Positions 44,855 to 55,930 of a stretch of DNA of 64,000 nucleotides are shown piece after piece. A model generated the notes under the pieces. That model searched no databases, was not told the DNA's origin, and saw only the letters and a program-made list of their open reading frames with translations. Numbering within the stretch: the stretch's first letter is position 1; every line of letters starts with the position of its first letter. The DNA comes from Ochotona curzoniae. Lineage: Eukaryota > Chordata > Mammalia > Lagomorpha > Ochotonidae. The DNA lies in NCBI RefSeq assembly GCF_017591425.1, contig NW_024466399.1:186001-250000 (forward strand), in the 5' to 3' direction. The position numbers were made by a program, and so were the translations under genes.

Positions 44855-44999
44855 GTGGGTAAGGGTGGTCGGTATTAGGAGATAGGTACTGATGCCTTCA
44901 TTGCTGATCTCGTCAGTTCTGACTTCTTGTTGGGAAAACAGCTGTTTGGATTTTGTTGCGAAGTTTATATTTGGGTTGATCATTTGCGTTTTGGAAGTG

Positions 45000-45500
45000 C
45001 CAGAGTGCTGACCCTGAAATTATTTTCTTAAATATATTAATTTGAATATCAGAGAAGGAGAAAGATCTTTCATTGCTGACTCACTCTCCAAATGCCCACA
45101 GCAGCCAAAGCTGAGCCAGGGGGCCCAAGTGATAGCCTGGTGGCTAAAGTCCTCACCTTGCATGCACCAGGATCCCATATGAATGCCGGTTCAGGTCCTG
45201 GCAGCTCAACTTCCCTTCTAGCTCCCTGCTTGTGGCCTGGGAAAGAAGTCGGGGACGGCCCAAAGCCTTGGGACCCTGCACCCACGTGGGAGACCTGGAA
45301 GAAGCTGGCTTCGGATTGGCTCAGCTCCATCTGTTGTGGCCACTTGGGGAGTGAACCATTGGGTGGAAGATCTTCCTCTGTTTCTGTCTGTATATCTGAC
45401 TTTCCAATTAAAAGAAAAACTGAGCCAGGAAGAAGCCATAAATTCAGCTGGGGTCTCCCATGGGTTAATCAGTTGATCTCTTTCTCTGTGTAGTAAAAAT
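45000..45500 (-). mobile_element. Old CSINE split by a younger one
   Basis: Reverse-complement SINE from about 45,030 to 45,120, resuming at 45,430 (AAGAAGCCATAAATTCAGCT, GGGGTCTCCCATGGG). The interruption is the sense copy at 45121-45419. Confidence 0.75.
45121..45419 (+). mobile_element. CSINE inserted into another SINE, with target-site duplication
   Basis: Sense copy GGGCCCAAGTGATAGCCTGG to TTTCCAATTAAAAGAAAAA, flanked by CTGAGCCAGG at 45111-45120 and 45420-45429. Confidence 0.93.
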
Positions 45501-45519
45501 TTTTAATGACAAATTTAGG

Positions 45520-45745
45520 TGTAGGCGTTTGGTCTATTGATAAGAACACCCATGTCCCATATTGGGATGTCTGGGTTCAGTACCCCCTGCTCTAACTCCA
45601 GCCCATTGCTAAAGTAAGCTCTGGGAGGTAGTGGTGATGGCTCGAGTTGTTAGCGCCAGGCTTCAGACCACACCCAGGGTCCATTGTGGGCATTTAGGGA
45701 GTAAGCCAGCAGATGTGAGCCCTGCCATCCTCTCTGCTGCTAAAA
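45520..45745 (+). mobile_element. CSINE, old
   Basis: Sense head GTGTAGGCGTTTGGTCTATT, body CATTGTGGGCATTTAGGGAG, tail CTAAAATAAAAAATTTT. Confidence 0.75.
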
Positions 45746-45759
45746 TAAAAAATTTTTTA

Positions 45760-46090
45760 AGGGCCCGGCGTGGTGGCGCAAGTGGTTAAAGGTCCTCGCC
45801 TTGCACGCCCGGGATCCCATATGGGCGCCGGTTCTAATCCCGGCAGCCCCGCTTCCCTTCCAACTCCCTGCCTGTGGCCTGGGAAAGCAGTCGAGGACGG
45901 CCCAAAGCTTTGGGAACCTGCGCCCACGTGGGAGACCCGGAAGAGGCTCCTGGCTTCAGATCGGCATAGTATCGGCCCGTTGCACTCACTTGGGGAGTGA
46001 ATCATTGGACGGAAGATCTTCCTCTCTGTCTCTCCTCTCTGTATATCCACCTTTCCAATAAAAATAATAAAAATAAATCTTTAAAAAAAA
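45760..46090 (+). mobile_element. CSINE, young
   Basis: Canonical sense copy (GGGCCCGGCGTGGTGGCGCA to AAAATAAATCTTTAAAAAA) with clear A box and B box (GGTTCTAATCCC). Confidence 0.94.
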
Positions 46091-46196
46091 TTTTTTTAAG
46101 TCTTGGAGCAAAATTTTTTGCAATCCATGCATTGTTTTTTCATAATATGATTTGCCATAAACTTTTTAATGATCTTTGTATTAAAAGTGTGTTTGC

Positions 46197-46585
46197 TGTC
46201 CTGCAGCAACGGACTTGGTGCAAGGAGCCAAAAATCATACACATGGGCTGATGGTCAACAGCCAATGTTTATTAACAGCATCAGACTAAAGACTGAGGGT
46301 CAAGTCAGCTTAAGGGAGGAGGGCTTGAGGAATTTACACAACAGCAAGAAGAAGCTGACTTGAGGCACCCTTGCCTGTCTTTGATCAAACCTGAGGAAGC
46401 ATCTCTCTTTGAGCTGCTACCTAAACATGAGGACTAGGGAGTTCCTGGTCTCTGTATTTCCAAATCAACTGCTTCCAGAATGTTTTCTCAGGATTGTAGC
46501 TAGCCCTGGATCCACACTGGCAAGGCTCCCCAGAGTCCTCCTAATCAGTTATCTTCCTACAGATCTAATCAATTATCCTACGACA
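46197..46585 (-). mobile_element. Candidate solo LTR of an endogenous retrovirus
   Basis: A 389-bp block with inverted TGTC...GACA ends. Read on the minus strand it has LTR order: body, AATAAA (complement near 46,268), then about 70 bases ending in a CCAAGTCCGTTGCTGCAGG segment. No internal retroviral genes and no clean target duplication were found. The family is not identified. Confidence 0.5.
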
Positions 46586-47102
46586 GTGTATTATGAGATT
46601 TGAACATGGATTGAAAAAGATACGTATCTTTTAGGGATACCTAAAAATATTATTTTCTTGAAATTTCTAATTTTTAAATGTTTTATTTTCTTAATGATTA
46701 TAAAAGTCTTAGATTTTTCCCTATGTATTTTGTTGTTGTTTCACTTTTTATAGGGCAAATAAGGTATCCCTTATAGAATACATTTTGATTTTATGGTTCA
46801 CAAAGAGTTCAAGGCAGTAGAGATACCGTATTCATTATTGTTTACCTTCCATAGTTTGATGGGGAATATTTTCAGATTGCTTTTTGAGGTGGAGATTGGG
46901 CAGGGGCAGTGAATGGTAAGTTTCATCTTGACCCTGAGATCTTGCATATTTCAAAAAAAACAGCTGTGTGTCCACGTTGACTGTCTTCCATGCTGTCTTC
47001 TCTCTGAAATATTTGAATGTGTAACTTTTCTCTGTTGGGAAATTTTTTCTTGCTTACAGAGTATTTCATTTCCATGTCTCATACTTTGACTTATCACTGC
47101 AG
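46586..47102. other. Intronic unique sequence
   Basis: Nothing recognised; includes the acceptor TTATCACTGCAG at its end. Confidence 0.45.
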
Positions 47103-47218
47103 GACAACAGTACGACGTGGCCTTTACCTGTGAAAATCTTCTGCAGAGACGAGAAAGGAGAGCGTGTGGATGTTTCTAAGTATTTGATTAAAAAGGGTTT
47201 GGCTTTGAGAGAACGGAG
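47103..47218 (+). CDS. RNF17: RNF17 exon (end of eTud3)
   Basis: Reads [52 protein letters not shown] is the closing SN-like helix. From memory the human protein has a few more residues before NxTTW, so a slightly shorter N-side is possible. Acceptor CACTGCAG, donor CGGAG|GTACCG. Phase 0 in, phase 2 out. Confidence 0.93.
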
Positions 47219-47699
47219 GTACCGACTTTGACATTATTTTACATCAGTTCGTGGTGGATGCATCTCATTTACCTGTGAAAACTTCAAACATGTGTTCTTT
47301 CAGAGATTGCGTCTTACTTGCCCTTACAGATCATTTGCCAATTAATTGCTCAGGAGTCAACTCAGAGGCAGATTTCCAAATTCCCTACTGATATGTTAGC
47401 TGTTAACTTTTCCCTGAGTGTTTACATTGAAACCAAAGAGAGAACTATATAAGGCAGGTAACAAATCAGAGCCATTCGCATCTTGTGCTCAGACAGGTTT
47501 GAGCTGAATGCTGAAAATTCTGGTGGTTATATACCAAAATGTATTTGTACTAAATAGAATTAATAAAAGAATGAGCAATATTTGTACTTAAAGATTCTTT
47601 TGCATACTAAATTTGGGATTAAGCACCAGTGGTGCAGAGGGTGTAGGGGTGTACTGGGATTACAAACAAAAGTTCTGAGTGGCTGCTTTGCAGCGTGCA
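47219..47699. other. Intronic unique sequence
   Basis: Nothing recognised. Confidence 0.45.
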
Positions 47700-48035
47700 T
47701 GTGTATTTAGTCAGTTTTTCATCACTCTGATTGCGGTACCTGAGACAGGCACACGGTTTCAGAGCTTGCAGTCCAAGGTGTGGCTGCCTCACTAGCTGGG
47801 CAGAAGGGCGTCATAGGGGTCATAGCGCCAAGCAGCAGGCAGAAACCACACAGCTCCCATCGTGACTTCACAATAGGGTTACTGCCCTGATCACCTAACC
47901 CAGCTTAGTCACTCAGCAGAGCCCCAGCTTCACATATAGTAAATGGATTAAGGTCTATCCTGCAGGAACTAGAATTCTGGGGATCCAGCCCTTTAGGGGA
48001 CACCCAAGTTGTTATCCAGCTTACTCGGGCCCATT
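47700..48035. mobile_element. Ancient mammalian interspersed repeat, class uncertain
   Basis: Order of motifs (TACCTGAGACAGGCAC, GCTTGCAGTCCAAG, GGGCGTCATAG, ATGGATTAAGGTC, GGGGACACCCAAG) resembles an old LTR-type mammalian repeat. Strongly decayed; strand and family unsure. Confidence 0.4.
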
Positions 48036-48429
48036 CCCGATGCAGGTTGAATGGCCAGGACAGTCAAGCTCATGCTTTTAATCTAAATCAAATTAGTATA
48101 TCCTAGCTTATATATGTCTTTCCTGGGTTTTTCTGGCTTTGGACTACTGCAGTTCCTTGATAAAAAGTAGTTAAAGTAAAAAAAAAAAAAGCTAGGCATG
48201 TCAGTACTAAAGTTGCCTCCACTGATGTTGGTGTGATGTTTTAGAGGATTGTCACTTATGGTGGGTGTTTGATAAGTTGGGAGAGGAATTCGCATAGCTG
48301 TTAAATATAATGTTGATTCTAAAAGAAAAGCACAGGAAATTAGAAGTAATGAATATCTGTTATAATTCTGCTAAAACAGCATTGGCAATGCTCTGAGGTT
48401 TTTATTTATTTATTGTGCAGTAGGCATGC
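48036..48429. other. Intronic unique sequence
   Basis: Nothing recognised apart from an A run near 48,180. Confidence 0.45.
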
Positions 48430-48682
48430 TTAAAGAAAAAAGTTTATGTACTTGAAAGACTGAGTTAAATAAAGCTAGAGAGGCATTTTTCGGCTGCTGG
48501 TTCACTCACTAAATAGCTGCAACCAGCGGGGCTGGACCAGGTTAAAGGCAGAAGCTTTTCCAGGTCTCCCATGTAGGTGGTGAGGACCCGAGCACTTAGC
48601 TCATCTTCTGCCGTTTTCTTATGTACTTCGGCAGGGAGCTAGATAAGAAGCAGAGCAGCACCTTTACTCACCGACGATACCA
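48430..48682 (-). mobile_element. CSINE, old
   Basis: Reverse-complement copy, CGGCTGCTGGTTCACTCACT body; truncated on the head side where the next minus copy begins. Confidence 0.75.
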
Positions 48683-48683
48683 C

Positions 48684-48985
48684 TTTTACATGATTTATTT
48701 CCTTACTTGTTTAAAAGGCAGAGTTCCAGAAAGAGGAACAAAATTTTGCTTCTGCTGGTTCACTCCCCAAATGGCCACAGTGACCAGGGCTAGACAAGAT
48801 TGAAGTCAAGAGCCTAGAATTTCTGACAGGGTGGCACTTGGGCAGTCTTCCACTGCTTTCTCAGGTACATTAACTGGAAGCAGAGAGTTGGATTAAAAGT
48901 GGAGCAGCTGGGACTTGAACTCCTGCCTGCATGGGATGCCAGCACCATTGGGAGAGGCTTAGTCTGAAATGCTACAGCATCAGAC
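48684..48985 (-). mobile_element. CSINE, diverged
   Basis: Reverse-complement copy in tandem with the preceding one: CTTCTGCTGGTTCACTCCCC to CTACAGCATCAGACACA. Confidence 0.82.
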
Positions 48986-48989
48986 ACAA

Positions 48990-49945
48990 AGGATACTTTT
49001 TTCTAAATTTTCCATGATACAGTTTTGTAGGTATAGGGATTCTTAAGTGTGTCATGGCATTGTAGGTATAGATAATGGTAGAAAATCTAGTATCATATTA
49101 TCAAGGTATATTTAACCATTTCATTGGGAGTCCTTTTTTTCAGGAATAGAGATGCATACTGCAATGTGTCTTCACTTCCCAGTATGCTCAGTCTCCATTA
49201 TACAGTTATTCTATGAGAATATGTGTATATACATTTTGAGCCATTTATCTATTTGTTTTGTATTTTTGCATGAATGATGCCTTATGTTAGAATATATTTT
49301 AGAGAGAATATATGTCTTTGGGGGATTGGCTTATTTCTCCAAGCATAACATTCTCTAGTTGGGACCATTTTGTTGCAAAAGTAGAATTTTATTCTTTTTG
49401 GTGGCTGAGTAGTATTGTACAGAATAAGTATAGCGCAGTTTCTTTGTCCATTCCTCTTTCAGTGGGCATCTGGGTTGTTTCCATGTCTTCACTAGTGTGG
49501 ATTTGACTGCGATAAATGTAAGGTGTCAGGTCACTTTGTCTCATGCAGATTTCACTTCCTTTGGATGTGGTCCCAGGAGTAGGTGAGCTGGGCCATGTGA
49601 TAGATCCGTTCCAGTTGTCTTAGCACCCTGCATACTGACTTCCATAGTGGCTGTACTAGCACACACTCCCAACAACAGGGGAGTAGGATACCTTTCTCCC
49701 CACTTCCACACCAACAGATGTTGCTAGTAAGTTACAAATGCAGGCCAGTCTCGCTGGAGTTAGGTGGACCTCAATGTGTCATTTCCTTTGCCCATTTCTT
49801 CACAGGGTTAGTTGTTTTTGTTGTTGAATTTCTGAAGCTCTTTGTAGCTGCTGGGTATTAATCCCTTATCGGTTATGTAGTGTCAAAGATTTTCTCCCAT
49901 TCTGTTGGTTGCTTCTTCAGTTTGTTGATCGTTTCCTTCACTGTC
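48990..49945 (-). mobile_element. Old antisense L1, 3' end and ORF2 end
   Basis: Begins CCATGATACAGTTTTGTAGG (3'-end signature) and tracks the copy at 6840-7294 and 8211 on. ORF2 part includes CACTCCCAACAACAGGGGAG and CAGTTTGTTGATCGTTTCC. Decayed. Confidence 0.87.
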
Positions 49946-50411
49946 CTTTTTTTTAAATTGAGAAAAAAATGAAGTAAAAAAAATTAAGCCTGGTATTTTA
50001 ATAATAGCACCTTACTTTTAATTAGAAATCATAATTTCTTTGTATTGTTTTTTAAATGTTGATAATTTGCCACATGCATATGTTCTGTCTGTGGAACAGA
50101 TTGTAATTTCTTAAAATCAACTTGCAGGTGTTATATTTTCCAACAGTAGTAATTAATTGTACAATACTTAGGATTAATTCATGTGAATATTGGAGAGTAG
50201 TGTGAAAAGAGGCAACACTAATTTAAAACACTGAGATGAAGTTATACTGTCATTTTCATCAATTTCTAACTTAAAATCTTTTTTATAGCATATTATGTTC
50301 ATGTACAGTATGTAGCAAACAGTTTGTTTCAAGTTTATTTGAGAAATGTTTAGTTTTCTGCATGTTTTTGTATTTATTCATGCTCAAATGAGTTCTTCTT
50401 GGATATTACAG
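49946..50411. other. Intronic unique sequence
   Basis: AT-rich, nothing recognised. Confidence 0.45.
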
Positions 50412-50710
50412 AGTTAATAAATTAGCTGACAGTTGTTCAGCATCTGAGAAGTCTCTGGAATTGCCCCCGGAACAGGAAGATTCAGTAACTACCAAGTGTA
50501 CTAAACTTAGCTTCGACCCTGACAAAACATCTGTTGACACAACCGATGAACCCAGCATGAACACAGTTGATGAGTTTAAGGAAAAAATCTCAGAACCAAG
50601 AGCTCCTGGATGCTACAAACCACCAGCTATCCCGAAGATGAAAGTATTTGATGCAATCGTCAGCTGCATTAGTGATGATGGAACTATATTTATAATACCC
50701 AAATTATCAG
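50412..50710 (+). CDS. RNF17: RNF17 exon (acidic linker and start of eTud4)
   Basis: The largest exon in the window (299 bp). The first two thirds are a Ser/Glu/Asp-rich linker ([20 protein letters not shown]). It then reads [20 protein letters not shown] and [15 protein letters not shown], the SN-like opening of eTud4. The linker is the fastest-changing part relative to the remembered human protein. Acceptor GATATTACAG, donor TCAG|GTAGAT. Phase 2 in, phase 1 out. Confidence 0.94.
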
Positions 50711-50835
50711 GTAGATGTTTTATTCTGTAAGGTTAGTTGGTGAACACATACTACACATCTCTAGTAAGATAGATATGCATGATATATGTTGCCAAGCAGT
50801 GAATTTCTTTGAATCTCATTTGAAAAGGATTTTTT

Positions 50836-51163
50836 TTTTAGATTTATTTATTTTTATTACAAAGTCAGATAAACAGAGAAGGAGAGAGAGAGAGGAAGAT
50901 CTTCCGTCCGATGATTCACTCCCCAAGTGTGCCGCAACAGCCAGTGCTACGCCGATCCAAAGCCAGGAACCAGGAACCTCTTCCAGGTCTCCCATGCAGG
51001 TGCAGGGTCCCAAGGCTTTGGGCCGTCCCCCACTGCTTTCCCAGGCCACAAGCAAGGAGCTGGATGGGAAGTGGAGCTGCTGGGATTAGAACCAGCGCCC
51101 ATAGGGGATCCCGACACGTACAAGGCGAGGACTTTAGCCACTAGGCCACGCTGCTGGGCGCTG
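50836..51163 (-). mobile_element. CSINE, young
   Basis: Reverse-complement copy from TTTTTTTTTAGATTTATTTA to AGGCCACGCTGCTGGGCGC. Confidence 0.93.
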
Positions 51164-51231
51164 AAAAGGATTTTTAAGAAGGTTAAATGATTTTTCTGCA
51201 AGGCATGCAATGTGCTTTTAACAGTGCCTAG

Positions 51232-51516
51232 CACAGGCTCGGCACCATGGCCTCGTGGCTGGCTCCTCACCTTGGTTTTTGTGCCTGCTGCTCCACATTT
51301 AACTCAGCTCTCTGCTGTTGTCCTGGGAAGGCAGTGGGGGACGGCCCAGGGCCTTGGGACCCTGCAGCCATGGGGGAGACCCAAAGGAAGCTCCTGGCTT
51401 CAGATTGATTCAGCTCTGGCCATTGCAGCCACTTAGGATATGAATCAGCAGGTGGAAGATCTTTCTCTCTGATCTGCCTTTCCAATAAACATAAATAAAT
51501 CTTAAAAAAAAAAAAG
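51232..51516 (+). mobile_element. CSINE
   Basis: Sense copy ACAGGCTCGGCACCATGGCC to AAACATAAATAAATCTTAAA, opposite to and only about 70 bases from the preceding copy. Confidence 0.9.
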
Positions 51517-52800
51517 AAGCTAATTCCTTGCACATAATTATTTGGATGTTTTGTTGTTTTAGCATAGCCATTTATGTTATAGTGAGGACGTTCTCAGTAT
51601 AAGAAAATACTATTCAAAAATTCCCATTTCCTCTGTTATGGCAAATTGAATGACGCTCCCAAATTAGTCAGGTAAAATGACTCGTAAATTTTTAAATCGG
51701 AGAGAGTACACATGAAGCTGTTGCTTACTACTCTGTCTTCCTTGTTGGCCCACGTTGGGGTTAAGATGCACAGGCATGGTGGGGAGATGGGGGACTTCCA
51801 GATTTCCTAGACCTGTCATTCAGACAGGTTCAGGGGCTCTGTAAGACAAAAATTAAGTTTACGTTAGAAAATAAATAAGGAGAAAAACATAACAAATGAC
51901 TGGAGATTCAGAATCCTTTGAAAACATGTAGACCCATCCTGATATGTCCTTGGGCTTTTATGCAAATTCTCCCATTGGGTGGGATATATTCCGTAACTCA
52001 GGTGACAGCACTCACAGAGCTTAGGTGCCACTAACTCCCTGAGTCCATCTCCCCCAGGAGGGGATGGCAGCTAGAAATTCACTAAGACTTCTCCTTTGTT
52101 TATCTCCTAAATACTACTTTTTAATTAAAAAAGAAAAAAAGAATAAACCTGTGCATTTGGCTGTTACAGAAGAAGTAAACAGTGTTTGGAAACCTATAAT
52201 TATAGTACTTGAGCCAGAAGCTGGCCTTGACAAGTGCAAATACTTACTTAGTACTAAAATGGGTGGGTTGTTCTAGTCGAAGCATTGTGCTGAATGCCAT
52301 GCTGATAATTAAGAGGTAGGGTTGCCAGTTGTTTATAGAAAAAAATATACTGAGGCTCATGGGAGAAAAAGAACTATTCAGGGTCCCACAACTGTTAACA
52401 GAGCTTGCCTTTTGTGATACTAGTTATAAAACTAGACTTACTGTAGAAATAATGGACTTATTAGCAGTAAAGCAATTTCAGTTTATACCCCCAGAATTGT
52501 ACCATAATTTAACATCAAGCAACATATAGCTTGTACTGTTTTATTTAGATGTGTTATCAAACTTACAAATTACTAATTATTTCCTTCTAGGCCATCTGGT
52601 ACATTTAGAGCTCTTGATATTTGCACTGTCATATATGCTGTTGGTAATGTTTTGAAACAGACTAAGAGTTCTATGTGACTTGTTTTTAATTCCTTATTAG
52701 CAAAGATATAAAGAGCTTAAATAAGATTGATAATGACTTGTTATTGCAAAGTAGTTAGAGAATTGTCCTAAACGTTTTCTGGTTCGAATCATTTCTTCAG
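51517..52800. other. Intronic sequence, nothing recognised
   Basis: No repeat family assigned, although 51,640-52,060 is richer in G/C than its flanks. Ends in the acceptor TCATTTCTTCAG. Confidence 0.4.
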
Positions 52801-52964
52801 AGCTTGAGCTGTCCAAAATGATGGATGAAATTCAGAATAATCTAAAGTGCCTGGGTCTTTTGGAACCTTATTTGTGGAAGAAGGGAGAAGCCTGTGCAAT
52901 AAGAGGATCTGACACTCTGTGGTACAGGGGCAAGGTCGTGGAAGCAGCAGGCAGCACAGTCAGG
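52801..52964 (+). CDS. RNF17: RNF17 exon (eTud4 barrel, first half)
   Basis: Reads [40 protein letters not shown] and [33 protein letters not shown] is a clear Tudor core with both aromatic positions. Acceptor TTTCTTCAG, donor TCAGG|GTGAGT. Phase 1 in, phase 0 out. Confidence 0.96.
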
Positions 52965-53614
52965 GTGAGTGCCGTGTGGTTTGTGACTGTTCTCAAATGA
53001 ACTGCTGGAACATAAGTGGTCTTTGAGTATAAAGACATGAGGATGTGGTTAAAAGATCTTTTGATAAGTTCAGTTTAAAAGTTCACTCAGTAGATGTATT
53101 ATACTTTGATTTGTAGTTAAATTTTTCTTCTTTTTCAAATAGAATGTCAACCTAGAAAATTTATTTATGACATAGCTGATGCTTTGAGAGAAAGGGCTGA
53201 CTTATGAAGTATCACTCAAATTTCACCAATCCTCAAAAATAGTTTAAAATGCATTCATAAAAATATAGACTAAAATAACTTCATTTAAATTGAATTTTCT
53301 AAAATAAAGCAACAAAAATAATTAGGTACTTTATCAGATAATGAGTACCTGAAATTTTCAGATTTAATTAAGTTAGTAGGAAGAAAATACTTTTGTTTCT
53401 TTACTTGGGAAGTTTGTTTTCTGTTTGATGCGATACCTAATAAGTATATACTATTCCATGTATTTTACCTATGTGCTTTCATGTTGATATTTTGTTCATA
53501 ACAACTGTTCTGGACATAGCTATCATTATTATTTTTCCAGTTCGAAAATTAAAATTTAGGTTCTGTGACCTACCCTGATCCATGCCCCCAGTGCATGGCT
53601 GTCCCAGACTTGCC
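52965..53614. other. Intronic unique sequence
   Basis: AT-rich, nothing recognised. Confidence 0.45.
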
Positions 53615-53876
53615 ATCCAAGCGTGTGCTTCCTGACTGCTGAGCTCTTGCACCAGAGCCTGCAGACAGCTGGTGCTAACCGGGCCAAAGTCAGAGCCAAT
53701 AACCCCACAAGCCTCCCAAGTGACTGGCAGGGCACTTGTGTTTGAGCCGTTCTCTGCTGCCTGCCGGGAAGGGCTGGTGGATGGCAAGCAGAGTAACCAG
53801 GTCTCAGCCCTGTACTCAAGCGGAGTGCTGGCATCCCAAATGACACGTTAAACACACTGCACCACTGTGGGCTGCT
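53615..53876 (-). mobile_element. CSINE, very old
   Basis: Reverse-complement traces: GGGCACTTGTGTTTGAGCCG, TTCTCTGCTGCCTGCC and GAGTGCTGGCATCCCAAATG, then CACTGCACCACTGTGGGC. Confidence 0.6.
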
Positions 53877-54281
53877 GGGACTCGAATGTTTGGATTTGGG
53901 GTGAAGATGAGCATCTGCATGCTGACAGAGTCATGTCTGCAACTGCCAGTGATCATTTGCATATGGGTCGTTCTCTTCTTGAATACACAGGAAAAGTGGA
54001 ACAGTCTTAATCAGCTCATAGCTTTATGTGAAAATCAAATACTTTTTTAAAATTCTCGTATCTGAGTTTCTGTTTCTCTGACACATTGAAGAAGTATTTC
54101 AGTATTTTTCTGTAAGGCCATTTATAAAATGAATTTTTGATTCGTTAACTTGATACCCTTCAAAGTTTATATTATGATTTCTCTGAAGAAACATACATTT
54201 CATAGTCATACTCACCATACCTGTGATAAACTCAGGTATTTCTTATTCACTTCTGTTCATTTTTTAAATGCTGACTGCCAG
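53877..54281. other. Intronic unique sequence
   Basis: Nothing recognised. Confidence 0.45.
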
Positions 54282-54770
54282 GGCCAACATTGTGGCATAG
54301 CAGGCAAAGTCAGCACCTGTTAGGCCAGGATCCCAGCAGTCTTCTATTGAAGGCCTGGAAAAAGTAGTGGAGGATGATGGCAGTGTTAGGGCCCTGCCAC
54401 CCACATGGGAAACCCAGATGTGGCTCCTGGCTCCTGGTTCCTGGCTCCTGGTTCCTGGCTCCTGGTTCCTGGTTCCTGGCCCCTGGCTCCTGACTCCTGG
54501 CTCCTGGCTCCTGGCTCCTGACTCCTGGCCCCTGGCCCCTGGCCCCTGGCTCCTGGCTCCTGGCTCCTGGCCCCTGGCCTCTGGCCCCTGGCTCCTGGCT
54601 CCTGGCTCCTGGCTCCTGGCTCCTGGTTCCTGGCCCCTGGCCGCTGGCTCCTGGCCCCAGGCTCCTGGCTCTGCCTATGGTCATTGGCCCTTGCAGCCAT
54701 CTGAAAAGTAAACCAACAGGTCAGCTGTCTCTTTCTCCTCTCTCTCACAATCTCTGACTTTCAGAATAAA
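54282..54770 (+). mobile_element. CSINE expanded by an internal minisatellite
   Basis: Sense head AGGGCCAACATTGTGGCATA, body up to GGGAAACCCAGATGTGGCTC, then the 7-bp array at the place where CSINE normally has two CTCCTGG units, then TGCAGCCATCTGAAAAGTAA and CAGAATAAATGAAG tail. Confidence 0.9.
54422..54671 (+). repeat. 7-bp minisatellite, CTCCTGG units (about 35 copies)
   Basis: Units CTCCTGG, TTCCTGG, CCCCTGG, CTCCTGA and single variants follow one another without an evident indel. Because 7 is not a multiple of 3, all frames cycle through a 7-residue repeat; both strands therefore stay open (SQEPGAR-type on minus). The 3' end is about 125 bases before the 3' splice site of an RNF17 exon. 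Confidence 0.97.
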
Positions 54771-54795
54771 TGAAGTTTTCTCCGGCTTGTTTCAG

Positions 54796-54915
54796 GTACA
54801 GTATTTGGATCATGGATTCACTGAGAAGATTCCTCAGTGTCATCTTTACCCTATTTTGTTATATCCTGATATACCCCAGTTTTGTATTCCTTGTCAACTC
54901 TATAAAACCGTACCG
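54796..54915 (+). CDS. RNF17: RNF17 exon (eTud4 barrel, second half)
   Basis: Reads [40 protein letters not shown]. The turn is Y-L-D-H-G-F rather than D-F/Y-G-N, so the key Asn is absent. Acceptor GGCTTGTTTCAG, donor ACCG|GTGAGT. Phase 0 both ends. Confidence 0.96.
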
Positions 54916-55386
54916 GTGAGTACAGGATAATTTGTGGATGATTATTTTTAAATACTTTATTAATGCTTTGTTAGAAATAAAAATGCAAAATAAAATCCCT
55001 TTCGCTGTTACAAAATTATAAATATCTACAGTTAAGTTTGTACATTTTTATAATAAAAATTAAATAATGAAAACATTTTCTTTAAAAAAGGCATGACATA
55101 CATCCACCATGAGATTCATCTGATAGTATTTCAATGTAATGTTTAAAAAATACTTTTTAAAATGCTGATTGCTAAGCAAACTTCAATTAAGCACTGATGT
55201 TTTCGTTTGGGTACATTGGAATAGGAGTACCTTTTTAGCTTTCCTTTTTCTTAAGATAATGTAGAAAATGAACTATCAAAATCAAAGAATTCCAAAAAAA
55301 GTAATTTGTAGGTCTATTAAGATAAAAAAAATAAATTTTATTTATGGTTTCCTATAAGAAAACCTTCTTATAGGAGTGGGCATTTG
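54916..55386. other. Intronic unique sequence
   Basis: AT-rich, nothing recognised. Confidence 0.45.
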
Positions 55387-55701
55387 GGGCCTGGTGCAAT
55401 AACTTAGCAGTTAAAGTCCTCACCTTGTACACACAGGGATCCCATATGGGCACAAGTTCTAATCCCGGCAGCCCCGCTTCCCATCCAGCTCCCTGCTTGT
55501 GGCCTGGGAAAGCAGTTGAGGACGGCCCAAAGCCTTGAGACCCTGCACCTGAATGGGAGACCTGGAAAGAGGCTCCTGGCTCCTGGCTTTGGATCAGCTC
55601 AGCTCTGGCCATTGCAGCCACTTGGGGAGGATGCATAATGTTTCTCTCTGCCTCTCCTTCTCTCTGTATATCTGACTTTCTAATTAAAATTTTTAAAAAG
55701 T
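55387..55701 (+). mobile_element. CSINE
   Basis: Sense GGGGCCTGGTGCAATAACTT to TTTCTAATTAAAATTTTTAA. Confidence 0.92.
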
Positions 55702-55930
55702 GGACATTTGGCAACCAGCACGAAGACTTGGGACAGACTGGCTACATTGCTGGTTCTAACTCCCCCCTGGTATATGTACAATTGGATGAAGCAAGCAATG
55801 GCTCAAGTATTTGGGAAACCAAAACTGGGGCTTTGCTCTGGGCTTTTGTTTGGCCCAGCCACTGCCATTGTGGCGTTTGAGAGGCCATCTGACAAACAGG
55901 GTGTGTCTGTGTGTGTTTCTCATAATAAAC
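55702..55930 (+). mobile_element. Probable degraded CSINE
   Basis: Traces only (CATTGCTGGTTCTAACTCCC B-box-like, CCACTGCCATTGTGGCGTTT). Directly behind the previous copy. Confidence 0.4.

Noticed and set aside
45801..46061. Frames of 80-140 codons inside CSINE copies across the window
   Set aside because: The same peptides recur wherever a SINE lies (for example [12 protein letters not shown]), so they are repeat translations.
54310..54748. Long open frames on both strands over the 7-bp array (Gln-Glu-Pro-Gly-Ala-Arg repeats)
   Set aside because: A direct result of a stop-free 7-bp repeat; no start context, no conserved flank, inside a SINE in an intron.
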